DNA of 64,000 nucleotides from Bradyrhizobium yuanmingense (GTDB lineage: Bacteria > Pseudomonadota > Alphaproteobacteria > Rhizobiales > Xanthobacteraceae): assembly GCF_900094575.1 (NCBI RefSeq), contig NZ_FMAE01000011.1, forward strand, positions 62,001-126,000, written 5' to 3'. Positions within the stretch are counted from its first letter, which is position 1. Every line of letters starts with the position of its first letter. The notes under the pieces are model-generated. The model was not told the DNA's origin. It did not search any database and was given only the letters and a program-made list of their open reading frames with translations. Shown in pieces: positions 8,150 through 19,730 of this stretch. The position numbers and the translations under genes were made by a program.

Positions 8150-9436
8150 TCACTTCTCCATGGCTTCATAAACCAGCTGCTTCAATGTCCGCTGCACGCG
8201 CTGGCGCTCGCTCGGGGTCTGCTGCAGCACCAGGAAGAACATGTCCTGCTTGCGATCAACCACCAAATAGCAACCGCTGGCGCCGTCCCATTTCAATTCC
8301 CCGAGATCGCCGGGCGGCGGAGGTTTGGCATTACCGGGATCGGTGCGCACGGCAAACCCAAGTCCCATGCCAAAACCGTCACCGGGAAAATAGAAGTAGT
8401 CCCGCTCAACGCCGGAGTCCTTGCCTGCATGGTCCGATGCCATTAGCTCAAACGTCTGCGGGCTGAGATAGGTCTTGCCCTCGAACGTTCCTCCATTGAC
8501 CAGCATCTGCGCAAAGCGGGAAAAGTCCGCCATAGTCGAAACCATGCCGCCGCTGGCGGATTCCCACTTCTGGCGAACCTCAGTCCTGTACTCGCGGCCG
8601 ACCCGGAAATTGCTGTCGTTCGGCAGCGGCTGGGCGAGCCGTTTCAGTCTCTCCGGTTCGGTGACGAAGAAGCCTGTATCGGTCATACCGAGCGGATCGA
8701 GCAGCTTTTCCTTCTCGAGTTCGAACAATGTCTTTCCGGACACGATTTCCATGATCCGCGCCAGAATGTCAGTGGAATGGCCGTACTGCCAGAGTGCGCC
8801 GGGTTGATTGTGCAGCGGCAGCTTGGCGATCCGCTCGGCGAACTCGGCGAGATCGAATTCGCCCGCGTAGATGCTAGCGTCGCGATAGGCCTTGCGAACC
8901 AGACTATCGCCGTAGAAACCGTAGGTTATCCCGGAGGTATGGCGCATCAGATCGAGAATGGTAATGGGCCGGGCCAGTGGTACCAGCTCGAGCGTCTTGG
9001 TGCCGTCCTCGGCCTTCTTCTCCTCACCGACCTTCACATTTGCAAAGGAGGGAATGTATTTCGAAACGGGATCGTCGAGCTTGATCTTTCCGTCTTGGAT
9101 CAGTTGCATCGCCACAACGGAGGTGATCACCTTGGTTAGCGACGACAGGCGGAAGATGGTCTTGTCCGTGATCGGAGCCTTGCTGACCACGTCCTGCACG
9201 CCGAAGACTTCGTGATAGACCGGCTTGCCATGCTGCTGGATCAGCACGTTTGCACCGGCGATCTTGCCGGTCGCGACCTCGTTCTTGAAGAAGTCGGTGA
9301 TCCTGCCGAGCTTCTCCTGATTGAAATGCGCGCCGGCCGGAATCTCGTAAGTGCCCTCCGCGTGCGCCGGCGACATCGCGGCAAGCGACACCAACACGCC
9401 GCAGGCGAGCGCACGCAGTCCAAATTGTGAAATCAT
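8150..9436 (-). CDS. Serine hydrolase, class C beta-lactamase/esterase fold (paralog 1 of pair)
   Basis: The 428-residue protein is closely similar to the next gene along its whole length (shared ATGK..GA..L.QQHGKPVY, LDLMRHT.GI.YG, LWQYGHSTD). It has a signal peptide ending SPAHA, SxxK at Ser99-Lys102 (SLTK), and YGH. The ATG at 9436 is preceded by gggaggg; the frame is open upstream but that part has no family similarity. The first gene of a two-gene operon that arose by tandem duplication. Substrate unknown. Confidence 0.85.
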   Translation of the reverse strand: MISQFGLRALACGVLVSLAAMSPAHAEGTYEIPAGAHFNQEKLGRITDFFKNEVATGKIAGANVLIQQHGKPVYHEVFGVQDVVSKAPITDKTIFRLSSLTKVITSVVAMQLIQDGKIKLDDPVSKYIPSFANVKVGEEKKAEDGTKTLELVPLARPITILDLMRHTSGITYGFYGDSLVRKAYRDASIYAGEFDLAEFAERIAKLPLHNQPGALWQYGHSTDILARIMEIVSGKTLFELEKEKLLDPLGMTDTGFFVTEPERLKRLAQPLPNDSNFRVGREYRTEVRQKWESASGGMVSTMADFSRFAQMLVNGGTFEGKTYLSPQTFELMASDHAGKDSGVERDYFYFPGDGFGMGLGFAVRTDPGNAKPPPPGDLGELKWDGASGCYLVVDRKQDMFFLVLQQTPSERQRVQRTLKQLVYEAMEK

Positions 9437-9482
9437 ATCCCCTCCCCGGAACATGGCGCTTCGGAGTGTACCGACCGCGTCA

Positions 9483-10034
9483 TCAGGCACAAGGGCTGCC
9501 GTACCGCGCCAAGACATCCGAATGGAGGGCGGCGCTTGCCTCCGAGAAACAACAAAATATGGCGTGCGCAACCAGCGGCGCAGCAGGCAGGGCTTCGATG
9601 GCGGCATGGACCGCGATCTTTGCCGCCTGGTCGGCAGGAAAACGATATACGCCGGTCGAGATCGCGGAGAACGCCAGCGAAGTCAGCCCATTGGCCTGGG
9701 AGAGCTCCAGCGCACGGCGGTAACAGGAACGAAGCGCCGCCGCCTCGCCGCGAGTGCCGCCGTGCCAGACCGGACCGACGGCATGGATCACGTATCGGGC
9801 GGGCAGACGATAGCCCTTCGTGATCTTGGCATCGCCGGTCGGGCATCCCCCGAGCGTCTGACATTCGGCGAGAAGCTCGGGACCAGCGGCGTCATGGATC
9901 GCGCCATCCACGCCGCCCCCGCCAAGGAGCGACGTGTTCGCGGCGTTGACGATGGCGTCAACGCCGAGTGTGGTGATATCGGCGACGATGACCTCGAGCT
10001 CCGCGCCGCCAATCCGGCGCGTCAGCACGGTCAC
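9483..10034 (-). CDS. Macrodomain protein (O-acetyl-ADP-ribose deacetylase, YmdB-like)
   Basis: Macrodomains bind ADP-ribose and many hydrolyse O-acetyl-ADP-ribose or mono-ADP-ribose links. The 183-residue protein is a single macro domain: DAIVNAANTSLLGGGGVDGAIH (substrate loop, Asn/Asp), GDAKITKGYRLPARYVIHAVGP, and the second loop AISTGVYRFP. It starts 3 bp after the grxD stop, so it is very likely cotranscribed with grxD, a link to redox stress. Confidence 0.92.
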   Translation of the reverse strand: MTVLTRRIGGAELEVIVADITTLGVDAIVNAANTSLLGGGGVDGAIHDAAGPELLAECQTLGGCPTGDAKITKGYRLPARYVIHAVGPVWHGGTRGEAAALRSCYRRALELSQANGLTSLAFSAISTGVYRFPADQAAKIAVHAAIEALPAAPLVAHAIFCCFSEASAALHSDVLARYGSPCA

Positions 10035-10037
10035 GTG

Positions 10038-10364
<327 letters not shown>

Positions 10365-10654
10365 ATCCGTGTCCTTCTGGGGCAGAGCCCTCACCAATTG
10401 CTTCGGGCCGGCTCAGCCGATTTAACCCGATACCTGCCCATATATGTAGCCCAAACCGTTGTGCATCCAAAGTAAAATGGCGGCGACGGGTCCCCGGCGG
10501 CCGGATTGGCCCCAGCCGGGTCCATAGGCTGATGACATCAATATCATCGCCGCAGAGGACTTTCATACCGTAACGGAGCCCCTATCTAGGACGAACCCTG
10601 TTCATGGAACCGGGTCGTGCGAACAACGTTCTCTTGTCCTGTCTGGAGAAAAAC

Positions 10655-11899
10655 GTGACGAAACAAGCCTCAGCCACGGCCTCCCTGCGTTCGTCACCGT
10701 CCTCCCGCGAGGACGACCTCGCCCAGCGGCTGGAAGCGGCGTTCTCGACTGTCCGCAATGAGACCGAACGCCGGGCCGCACCGCTGTCGCCCGAGGACCA
10801 GCAGATCCAGTCCATGCCGGATGCCAGCCCGACCAAATGGCACCGGGCCCATACGACCTGGTTCTGGGAGCAATTCCTGCTCGGCGAGCATGCTGCGGGC
10901 TACCGGCCCTTCCACCCCGATTTCGCGTTCCTGTTCAATTCCTACTACGTCAGCGCCGGCCCGCGACATGCTCGCAATCATCGCGGCGACATCACCCGCC
11001 CCAGCGCCGACGAGGTCGGCGCCTATCGCAAATACGTCGATACGGCCGTCAGCAAATTCTTCCGCGAGGCGGGCGCGGACAAGCTCCGCGCAATCGCGCC
11101 GCTGGTCGAGGTCGGGCTCAATCACGAGCAGCAGCATCAGGAGCTGATGTTCACCGACATCCTGCATGCCTTTGCGCAGAACCCGATCTATCCGGCGTAT
11201 GACCCGGCCTGGCGCTTCCCGGCCGCAACAGGCGGCGGCGATGACTGGCTGACGCTGAACGAAGGCATCCACACCGTCGGCCATGTCGACGACGGCTTTC
11301 ATTTCGACAACGAGAAGCCGGCGCACCGCGCCCTGGTCGGTCCGGTCAGGATCGCCCGCAATCTGGTCACCAATGCCGAATGGCTCGCCTTCATGCAGGA
11401 CGGCGGCTACCGGACCGCAACCCTGTGGCTGATGGACGGCTTTGCCGCGGCCAGCAAGGAAGATTGGCAAGCCCCCGGCTATTGGCGCGAGGTCGATGGC
11501 GCATGGCAGGTCATGACGCTCGCCGGCCTCAAGCCGGTCGATCCGGACGCGCCGGTCTGCCACATCAGCTATTACGAAGCGGATGCGTTCGCGCGCTGGT
11601 CCGGAAAACACCTGCCGACCGAGATGGAATGGGAGGTCGCGGCCCGCGCTGGCCAGCTCAACGACGCCTTCGGCCTCGTCTGGCAATGGACCCGCAGCTC
11701 CTACGCGCCCTACCCCGGCTATCGCGCCGTCGAAGGCGCGCTCGGCGAGTACAACGGCAAGTTCATGGTCAACCAGCTGGTGCTGCGCGGCTCCTCGCTT
11801 GCAACTCCGCAGGGCCACAGTCGTACCACCTATCGCAACTTCTTCTATCCGCACCACCGCTGGCAGTTCACCGGGCTGCGGCTTGCCGATTACGACTAA
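10655..11899 (+). CDS. egtB: Ergothioneine biosynthesis protein EgtB (non-haem iron sulfoxide synthase)
   Basis: EgtB joins a thiol donor to hercynine in ergothioneine synthesis. The N-terminal DinB-like domain carries the iron ligands: KWHRAH near residue 63 and HEQQHQE (His157, His161). The C-terminal FGE/sulfatase-modifying domain includes GLVWQWTRSSY and ends GLRLADYD. I chose GTG at 10655 because ctggag lies 7 bases upstream; an ATG at 10604 is the alternative. It is followed 48 bp later by egtD. No egtC or egtE is present here. Confidence 0.93.
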   Translation: MTKQASATASLRSSPSSREDDLAQRLEAAFSTVRNETERRAAPLSPEDQQIQSMPDASPTKWHRAHTTWFWEQFLLGEHAAGYRPFHPDFAFLFNSYYVSAGPRHARNHRGDITRPSADEVGAYRKYVDTAVSKFFREAGADKLRAIAPLVEVGLNHEQQHQELMFTDILHAFAQNPIYPAYDPAWRFPAATGGGDDWLTLNEGIHTVGHVDDGFHFDNEKPAHRALVGPVRIARNLVTNAEWLAFMQDGGYRTATLWLMDGFAAASKEDWQAPGYWREVDGAWQVMTLAGLKPVDPDAPVCHISYYEADAFARWSGKHLPTEMEWEVAARAGQLNDAFGLVWQWTRSSYAPYPGYRAVEGALGEYNGKFMVNQLVLRGSSLATPQGHSRTTYRNFFYPHHRWQFTGLRLADYD

Positions 11900-11947
11900 G
11901 TATTCCGACGACAGATGCGCGCCGGACAGCGCGTTCAGGAGAGTATC

Positions 11948-12919
11948 ATGAATGTGCACGCCAGCGCTTTGGCCGAGGCCCATCTTCCCGACGAGCAGAC
12001 CACCGCTTTCGCCCGTGAGGCCATCGAGGACCTCTCGCAGCAGCCGAAAAAGCTGTCGCCGAAATATTTCTATGACGCGACCGGATCGGAGCTGTTCGAG
12101 GCGATCACCAAGCTGCCGGAATATTATCCGACGCGCACCGAGCTATCGATCCTGAAGGAGCGCGGAAGCGAGATCGCAAGCATCATCCCGGAGCACGCCG
12201 CGCTGGTCGAGTTCGGCGCCGGCGCGACCACGAAGGTGCGCCTGCTGCTCGATCATTGCAAATTCGCAGCCTATGTCCCCGTCGACATCTCCGGCGACTT
12301 CCTGAAGGCACAGGCGAGCGGCCTGAAGCGGGATTTCCCGGCGCTCGGCATCTATCCGGTGGCGGCCGATTTCACGACGCCGTTCGAGCTGCCCAAGCAG
12401 GTTGCATCCATGCCGAAGGTCGGCTTCTTCCCCGGCTCCACCATCGGCAATTTCGAGCCGCAGGAAGCGCAGGCCTTCCTGAAAAGCGCGCGCAAGATCC
12501 TCGGCAAGGGCGCGCAGATGATCATCGGCGCCGATCTCGAGAAGGACGAGCGGATCCTCTTCGACGCCTATAACGATGCGGCCGGCGTCACCGCGCGCTT
12601 CAACCTCAATGTGCTGGTGCGCATCAACCGCGAGCTCGGCGGCAATTTCGACCTGTCCGCCTTCACCCATCGCGCGATCTACAACCGCGAGCGGCACCGC
12701 ATCGAGATGCACCTGATCAGCAGGAAGAGCCAGACCGTGCGCCTGCTGGGCACCAGCTTCTCGTTCCGCCCGGGCGAAAGCATCCACACAGAGAACAGCT
12801 ACAAATACAGCATCGCGCGTTTTGCCGCGCTGGCCCAGGGCGCGGGCTGGCAGGTCCGCGAGAGCTGGACGGATGCGGCGAAGATGTTCTCGGTGCACGC
12901 GCTGGAGGTCGCGGAGTAA
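11948..12919 (+). CDS. egtD: L-histidine N-alpha-methyltransferase EgtD
   Basis: EgtD trimethylates histidine to hercynine with SAM, the first step of ergothioneine synthesis. The 323-residue protein has the family N-terminus LSPKYFYDATGSELFEAI, the SAM site LVEFGAGATTKVRLLL and GSTIGNF. The ATG at 11948 has caggaga upstream; it is the second gene of an egtBD operon. The order egtB-egtD is common in Alphaproteobacteria. Confidence 0.95.
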   Translation: MNVHASALAEAHLPDEQTTAFAREAIEDLSQQPKKLSPKYFYDATGSELFEAITKLPEYYPTRTELSILKERGSEIASIIPEHAALVEFGAGATTKVRLLLDHCKFAAYVPVDISGDFLKAQASGLKRDFPALGIYPVAADFTTPFELPKQVASMPKVGFFPGSTIGNFEPQEAQAFLKSARKILGKGAQMIIGADLEKDERILFDAYNDAAGVTARFNLNVLVRINRELGGNFDLSAFTHRAIYNRERHRIEMHLISRKSQTVRLLGTSFSFRPGESIHTENSYKYSIARFAALAQGAGWQVRESWTDAAKMFSVHALEVAE

Positions 12920-12928
12920 GGCCGGGCT

Positions 12929-14125
12929 TCAATGCTCCCCGGCCTCCTCCACCTTCGACCCCAGCGACACCGACTCCCACACCGCCACCACGATTAAGAT
13001 GGCGCTCGTCGCCATTGACAGCCACAGCGGCGACAGTTCCGACGCGAACCACCACAGCACCAGCAGCAGGATGATGCCGATGCCGTGCGAAAGCTGGAGG
13101 AAGCCGCGGACCGCGTGCTTGAACAGGATGGTGCCGATCAGAAACACCAGGGGGCCGCCGATCGTGCTCAGAACCGTGCGGACGTCGGAATGGCCGGACG
13201 GATGCTTCAGCACCAGTTCGTCCGAGACCGCGGTCAGGATGATGCCGGCGATGATCGGCATATGCAGATAGGTGTAGGCGAGCCGCGCCAGGCGGCCGGA
13301 CTCGCTTGACTTCGAGATCCGCTCCAAGCCGGCCTCCGCGCCCTTGTGGAAATAGATCCACCACATCGCGATGGCGCCGACCAGCGCTGAGACGAAGGCG
13401 AGAATGTTGCTCGCGGTCCACTCCAGTTCAGCGAAGGTCGCGCCGTTGACGATAATGGCCTCGCCGAGCGCGATGATGACGAATAGACCGCAACGCTCGG
13501 CCATATGGCCGCCTTCGACCGCCCAGGCCTCAACGGAAGAAAAGCCCAGCTTCGGCACCCAGAACCGCGCGGCCGGCGAGATGTATTCCCAGGTAACCGC
13601 CGCGATCCACAGCCATAGCCGCCTCTCGCCCTCGGCCAGGCCGCCCGCGATCCACAACGCCGCGGAGATCGACAGCCAGGTCAGGATGCGGATTGCGTTA
13701 TGCCGCACCGCTGTTCGATGCAGCGGCGTTGCGAGCAGCCAGAACGCGGTACGCCCCACCTGCATGGCCGCATAGGCAATCGCGAACCACAGGCCACGGC
13801 CCTCGAAGGCGGTCGGGATCGTGGTCGACAGCACGAGGCCGCCCAACATCATCGCAAAGAGCAGGAGCCGGACCGGGGTCAGCTCGGGATTGAGCCAGTT
13901 GGTAACCCAGGCGGTGAAAACCCACAGCCACCACACCGCGAGAAACAGCACCGCGACGTGCACAGCGCCGAGCGGCGTGAAATGGTGCAGCAGCGTGTGC
14001 GATATCTGCGTGACGGCGAAGACGAAGACAAGGTCGAAGAACAGCTCGACGAAAGTGACGCGGCTGTGCTGGTTCGGCACAATGACGCGGAACATCGCGC
14101 CGTGCGGATTGTCCGCAGCCATCAT
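12929..14125 (-). CDS. Low-temperature-requirement protein A (LtrA) family membrane protein
   Basis: The 398-residue protein has about ten to twelve hydrophobic segments and the LtrA N-terminus VTFVELFFDLVFVFAVTQISH. The family is named from Listeria; its biochemical role is not established. ATG at 14125 is preceded by gagggg. It is convergent with egtD, 9 bp apart, and transcribed in the same direction as the bolA gene upstream of it. Confidence 0.9.
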   Translation of the reverse strand: MMAADNPHGAMFRVIVPNQHSRVTFVELFFDLVFVFAVTQISHTLLHHFTPLGAVHVAVLFLAVWWLWVFTAWVTNWLNPELTPVRLLLFAMMLGGLVLSTTIPTAFEGRGLWFAIAYAAMQVGRTAFWLLATPLHRTAVRHNAIRILTWLSISAALWIAGGLAEGERRLWLWIAAVTWEYISPAARFWVPKLGFSSVEAWAVEGGHMAERCGLFVIIALGEAIIVNGATFAELEWTASNILAFVSALVGAIAMWWIYFHKGAEAGLERISKSSESGRLARLAYTYLHMPIIAGIILTAVSDELVLKHPSGHSDVRTVLSTIGGPLVFLIGTILFKHAVRGFLQLSHGIGIILLLVLWWFASELSPLWLSMATSAILIVVAVWESVSLGSKVEEAGEH

Positions 14126-14164
14126 CGTCCCCTCGTGGCGCTGGTCAGGTCAGGTGCAGCTTCG

Positions 14165-14401
14165 TCAGTTACCTGGCACGCCGGTTTGCAGCGCCAGCGC
14201 GTGCAGCACGCCGCCCATCTGGCCGCGCAGGGACTGGTAGACGATCTGGTGCTGCTGGACGCGCGATTTGCCACGGAAGGATTCCGAGATCACGGTCGCG
14301 GCATAGTGGTCGCCGTCGCCGGCGAGGTCACGGATGGTCACCTCGGCATCGGGGATCGCTGCCTTGATCATCGCCTCGATATCGTGGGCGTCCATGGGCA
14401 T
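14165..14401 (-). CDS. bolA: BolA family protein
   Basis: The 78-residue protein has the BolA fold pattern: IKAAIPDAEVTIRDLAGDGDHYAATVISESFRG in overlapping pieces, with the invariant His, then HQIVYQSLRG. BolA proteins work with CGFS glutaredoxins in iron-sulfur sensing and delivery. It follows purL in gene order and precedes grxD, the normal alphaproteobacterial order, although both intervals carry inserted genes here. Confidence 0.93.
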   Translation of the reverse strand: MPMDAHDIEAMIKAAIPDAEVTIRDLAGDGDHYAATVISESFRGKSRVQQHQIVYQSLRGQMGGVLHALALQTGVPGN

Positions 14402-14598
14402 TCGGGTCTTGCTCCTTATCTCGGCTGCAAAGCAGCCTCATCATCGAATCGCTGCCGGGGGTCCCCTCGCCGGCAAGGTCAAACTTAGCGTGAACGGCCT
14501 TCTACGTCACGCCTTCCGGCACTATATCCCTGATCCCATCAGGACAAAGGCACGACAAAGTGCCGCGCGCGGCAGATTGATCGAAAAGGCGTGAAATC

Positions 14599-14958
14599 AT
14601 GAAGCTTCCAGGGCCCGACCACCCGATCACCATCACCCCAAATCCCCGGCGCGTCCGCGTCACGGCGGGCGACATCGTGATCGCCGAGACCGGCAAGGCG
14701 CTGACCTTGAAGGAGGCCAGATATCCGGCAGTGCAATATGTACCGCGGGAGGACGCCAACATGGCCCTGTTGGAGCGTACCGACCGCGTCACCCATTGCC
14801 CCTACAAGGGGGACGCGAACTATTACAGCGTCAAGGCCGACGGCAAGACGCTGGACAACGCGATCTGGACCTACGAGACACCCTTCCCTGCGATGACGGA
14901 GATTTCAGGCCATCTCGCGTTCTATCCGGACAAGGTGAAGATCGAGGAAGTGGGATAA
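14599..14958 (+). CDS. DUF427 domain protein
   Basis: The 119-residue protein is a single DUF427 domain: a small beta-fold with the conserved PREDANMALLER, HCPYKGDANYYSV and NAIWTYETPFPAM blocks. Function is unknown. It is divergent from bolA and followed by an intergenic palindromic repeat. Confidence 0.92.
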   Translation: MKLPGPDHPITITPNPRRVRVTAGDIVIAETGKALTLKEARYPAVQYVPREDANMALLERTDRVTHCPYKGDANYYSVKADGKTLDNAIWTYETPFPAMTEISGHLAFYPDKVKIEEVG

Positions 14959-14975
14959 GCGCCGCAACCCACGAC

Positions 14976-15097
14976 CGTCATGCCCGGGCTTGTCCCGCCT
15001 GCGCGGTCGAAGCCGCTCCGGCGAGGCGAAGGCCCGGGCATCCACGTTCTGTACGCGGTAAGGCGTGGATGGCCGGGTCAAGCCTGGCCATGACGGC
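14976..15097. repeat. Dispersed palindromic repeat, family B
   Basis: The outer arms ccgtcatgcccgggcttg and its inverted partner ending ggccatgacgg enclose a GC-rich core with a second pair (gggcatccacg / cgtggatggcc). This long stem lies between two genes and resembles elements common in Bradyrhizobium genomes. Confidence 0.65.
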
Positions 15098-15114
15098 GGA
15101 GAGGGCTGAATCAG

Positions 15115-15288
15115 CTACGTCCTGAAGATCGTGAGTCCCAATATCAGCAGCACCAGGAAGATCACGACGAAGACGTAGAACAGGAAGCGCGCGATATCGG
15201 CGGAGGCGGCCGAGATTCCGGTGAAGCCGAGCACGCCGGCCACGATCGAGACAAGGAGGAAGATCAGGGCCCATTTCAGGATCGACAT
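15115..15288 (-). CDS. DUF1328 small membrane protein
   Basis: The 57-residue protein has two transmembrane segments: ALIFLLVSIVAGVLGF and FLFYVFVVIFLVLLILGL with ARFLF between them, the DUF1328 pattern. The family is widespread and often stress-linked, with unknown function. MSILKW at 15288 is the conserved start; an extra nine residues upstream are open but not conserved. Confidence 0.88.
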   Translation of the reverse strand: MSILKWALIFLLVSIVAGVLGFTGISAASADIARFLFYVFVVIFLVLLILGLTIFRT

Positions 15289-15463
15289 CGCCAGCTCCGA
15301 ACTGCCGCGTCTCACGGCCTACGCTGTTTTCGGCGAACGCTAACATTGCTGCGAGGAACTGGTTCCTAGAGGTAGTCGGGGGCGACCTCCGAAACAAACG
15401 GCCCTTGCTGAATCGAGTTCCCGGCGGCACAGTCCAGCCGAGGTCAGGATCGGGGCGGCCACG

Positions 15464-16651
15464 ATGACGATGTCACATTCAGCGACGATCGGCGCGGAGG
15501 TGCATGCCGCGCCCACGAGCAAGGTGCGCAATCTGGCGATCGATCGCGCCCGCACCTTCCTCACTCTGGTGGTGCTGCTGCATCACGCGGTGATCCCCTA
15601 TACCTATTTCGGGCATACCGATCCGAGTTATTTCTTCGGCTTCGACATGATCGTGCTCGCCACCGACAGCTTCTTCATGGCGATGTTCTTCTTCCTGTCG
15701 GGACTGTTCGCCTGGTCTGGCATCGCCCGGAAGGGAGTCCGGAGCTATTTGGCAGATCGCCTGCTTCGGCTTGGCCTACCCTTCGCGATCTGCGCCTTTA
15801 CAGTCATTCCGCTCGCCTATTACGCGATCTCCCTGCGGCACCATCCCGAGATCGGTTTTGCGGAATTCTGGTGGAATATGGTCACGAAGGGCCCGTGGCC
15901 GAGCGGACCGATTTGGTTCCTTTGGGTCTTGTTTGCCTTCGACCTGGTGGCCTGTCTTTTGTACCGGCTGTCACCCAACCTGCTCGATCCGATCAATCGC
16001 CTCTCGCTACACGGTCGCCGCCGGCCCGCCGTGTTCTTCGCGGTCATGCTGGCGGTCACCGCCGCGTTCTACATTCCCGGGCTGGTTCACTACGGACACA
16101 GCAGCTGGTTCGAGTTCGGGCCGTTCTCGGTCCAGCACGGGCGCGTGATGCTGTACGCGACCTATTTCTTTTTCGGTGCCGGCATCGGCGTTGCGCAAAT
16201 GGATCGTGGGCTGCTCTCTGTCGACGGCCGCATGGCGAAGGTCAGCTGGGACTGGATGGTCCTGGCGATCGTTCCGTATTGCCTGTTGTGGGGGCTGATC
16301 TTCATCAAGCGCGAAATACTGGGCAACCCGTCGCCGTTGCCGGATTGGTATGAAGCGCTTTATGCCATCTGCTTCACCGTCTTCAGCGTGGCCATCATGT
16401 TTCTGATCCTAGCCCTTTTCCAGAGGTTCAAGCAATCAGGCTCAGCCAGGCTGCTCGATCCAATGCAGGGCGACGCGTTCGGCATGTTCCTGGTGCACTA
16501 TCCGATCGCGCTGTGGCTGCAATACTGGCTGTTCGACTATGACCTGCCGGCGATCGTCAAGGCTACGATCGGCTTTGTACTGACTGTCGCGGCGAGCTGG
16601 GCGCTGACGCGCGCGTTGCGGCAGATCCCGGGCGCGTCACGCGTGTTGTGA
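15464..16651 (+). CDS. Acyltransferase 3 family membrane protein
   Basis: The 395-residue protein has about ten transmembrane segments and the acyltransferase-3 start RNLAIDRARTFLTLVVLLHHAVIPY, with the catalytic-type His in LLHHA and an RxxR-like SYLADRLLRLGLPF. Members transfer acetyl or succinyl groups to glycans across the inner membrane (OpgC and OafA relatives). The acceptor is not known. It stands alone and ends just before a family A repeat. Confidence 0.85.
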   Translation: MTMSHSATIGAEVHAAPTSKVRNLAIDRARTFLTLVVLLHHAVIPYTYFGHTDPSYFFGFDMIVLATDSFFMAMFFFLSGLFAWSGIARKGVRSYLADRLLRLGLPFAICAFTVIPLAYYAISLRHHPEIGFAEFWWNMVTKGPWPSGPIWFLWVLFAFDLVACLLYRLSPNLLDPINRLSLHGRRRPAVFFAVMLAVTAAFYIPGLVHYGHSSWFEFGPFSVQHGRVMLYATYFFFGAGIGVAQMDRGLLSVDGRMAKVSWDWMVLAIVPYCLLWGLIFIKREILGNPSPLPDWYEALYAICFTVFSVAIMFLILALFQRFKQSGSARLLDPMQGDAFGMFLVHYPIALWLQYWLFDYDLPAIVKATIGFVLTVAASWALTRALRQIPGASRVL

Positions 16652-16669
16652 GGCACGGTCTCTCGGTCC

Positions 16670-16755
16670 GTAGCCCGGATGGAGCGCAGCGCAATCCGGG
16701 ACCTCGCCACAAGTGATAGCGGTCCCGGATTACGCTTACGCTCCATCCGGGCTAC
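16670..16755. repeat. Dispersed palindromic repeat, family A copy 2
   Basis: Arms gtagcccggatggagcgcag and the inverted ctccatccgggctac are nearly perfect. It lies between the convergent acyltransferase gene and purL and may act as a bidirectional terminator. Confidence 0.82.
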
Positions 16756-16777
16756 AGATCTGATTTGTGGCAGCGCC

Positions 16778-18988
<2,211 letters not shown>

Positions 18989-19174
18989 GGATTCGAGGCT
19001 TTCGGCGGCGGTTTGGCCGTTCTTAGGAACATCGGACGGCTTCGAAAAGCCCTTTATGGCGCATTTTCCCGCTGTCCCACGTTTTGCGCCGGCAGGGCCG
19101 GCGGGAACGGGAATTGCACGGCGCGGTCGGATCGGATTTAAGGTCTAAAGACCCGCAATTGAAGGCCTATTTCC

Positions 19175-19654
19175 TTGCACGAATTGACCAAAGCGCCCCC
19201 GCCCCGCCGCCCCGACCTCCACGTCGCCACCGAGGGCGAATTTGTGGGCTGGCGGACCTGGATTCGCGACAGTTTTGAGTCCCATGTCGGCCCCTTCTGG
19301 CACCGGATCGAAGCGGACGGGAGCGTCCGTAGCGCCTTCCGCGTCGAGAAGAAGCACCTCAATGGCTCCGGCAACGTCCATGGCGGCTGCTACATGGCCT
19401 TTGCCGACTACTCCCTGTTTGCGATCGCCACCCATGTCCTGGACAGCCGGGCGGTGACGACCAACTTCGCCTGCGAATTCCTCGATGCGGCACGCGAGGG
19501 CGAACTGATCGAATGCACCGGCGAGGTCACCCGCGCCGGCGGCTCGCTGATCTTCCTGCGCGGCAAGATGATGTCCGGCGAGCGCGTGCTGCTCACCTTT
19601 TCCGGCACGATCAAGCGGATGAAGCGGAAGGCGCTCCCGCACCCAAACGCATAG
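19175..19654 (+). CDS. PaaI-type hotdog thioesterase
   Basis: The 159-residue single hotdog domain has the HLNGSGNVHGGCYMAFAD pattern of PaaI/YbgC-like acyl-CoA thioesterases, with the VHGG turn, and ends in EVTRAGGSLIFLRGK. The start is likely the TTG at 19175 (gaagg upstream). It is divergent from purL. Substrate unknown. Confidence 0.85.
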   Translation: MHELTKAPPPRRPDLHVATEGEFVGWRTWIRDSFESHVGPFWHRIEADGSVRSAFRVEKKHLNGSGNVHGGCYMAFADYSLFAIATHVLDSRAVTTNFACEFLDAAREGELIECTGEVTRAGGSLIFLRGKMMSGERVLLTFSGTIKRMKRKALPHPNA

Positions 19655-19730
19655 CTCGACGCCTTCCCTTTTCGCGCGCCCTCGCCCAGACTTCCCACCA
19701 AGCGCTTTGGCGCCGGGGAGCAAGAACAAG

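Noticed and set aside
6718..8466. A 582-codon plus-strand frame across both hydrolases
   Set aside because: The two minus-strand hydrolases have signal peptides and active-site motifs; the plus frame has neither.
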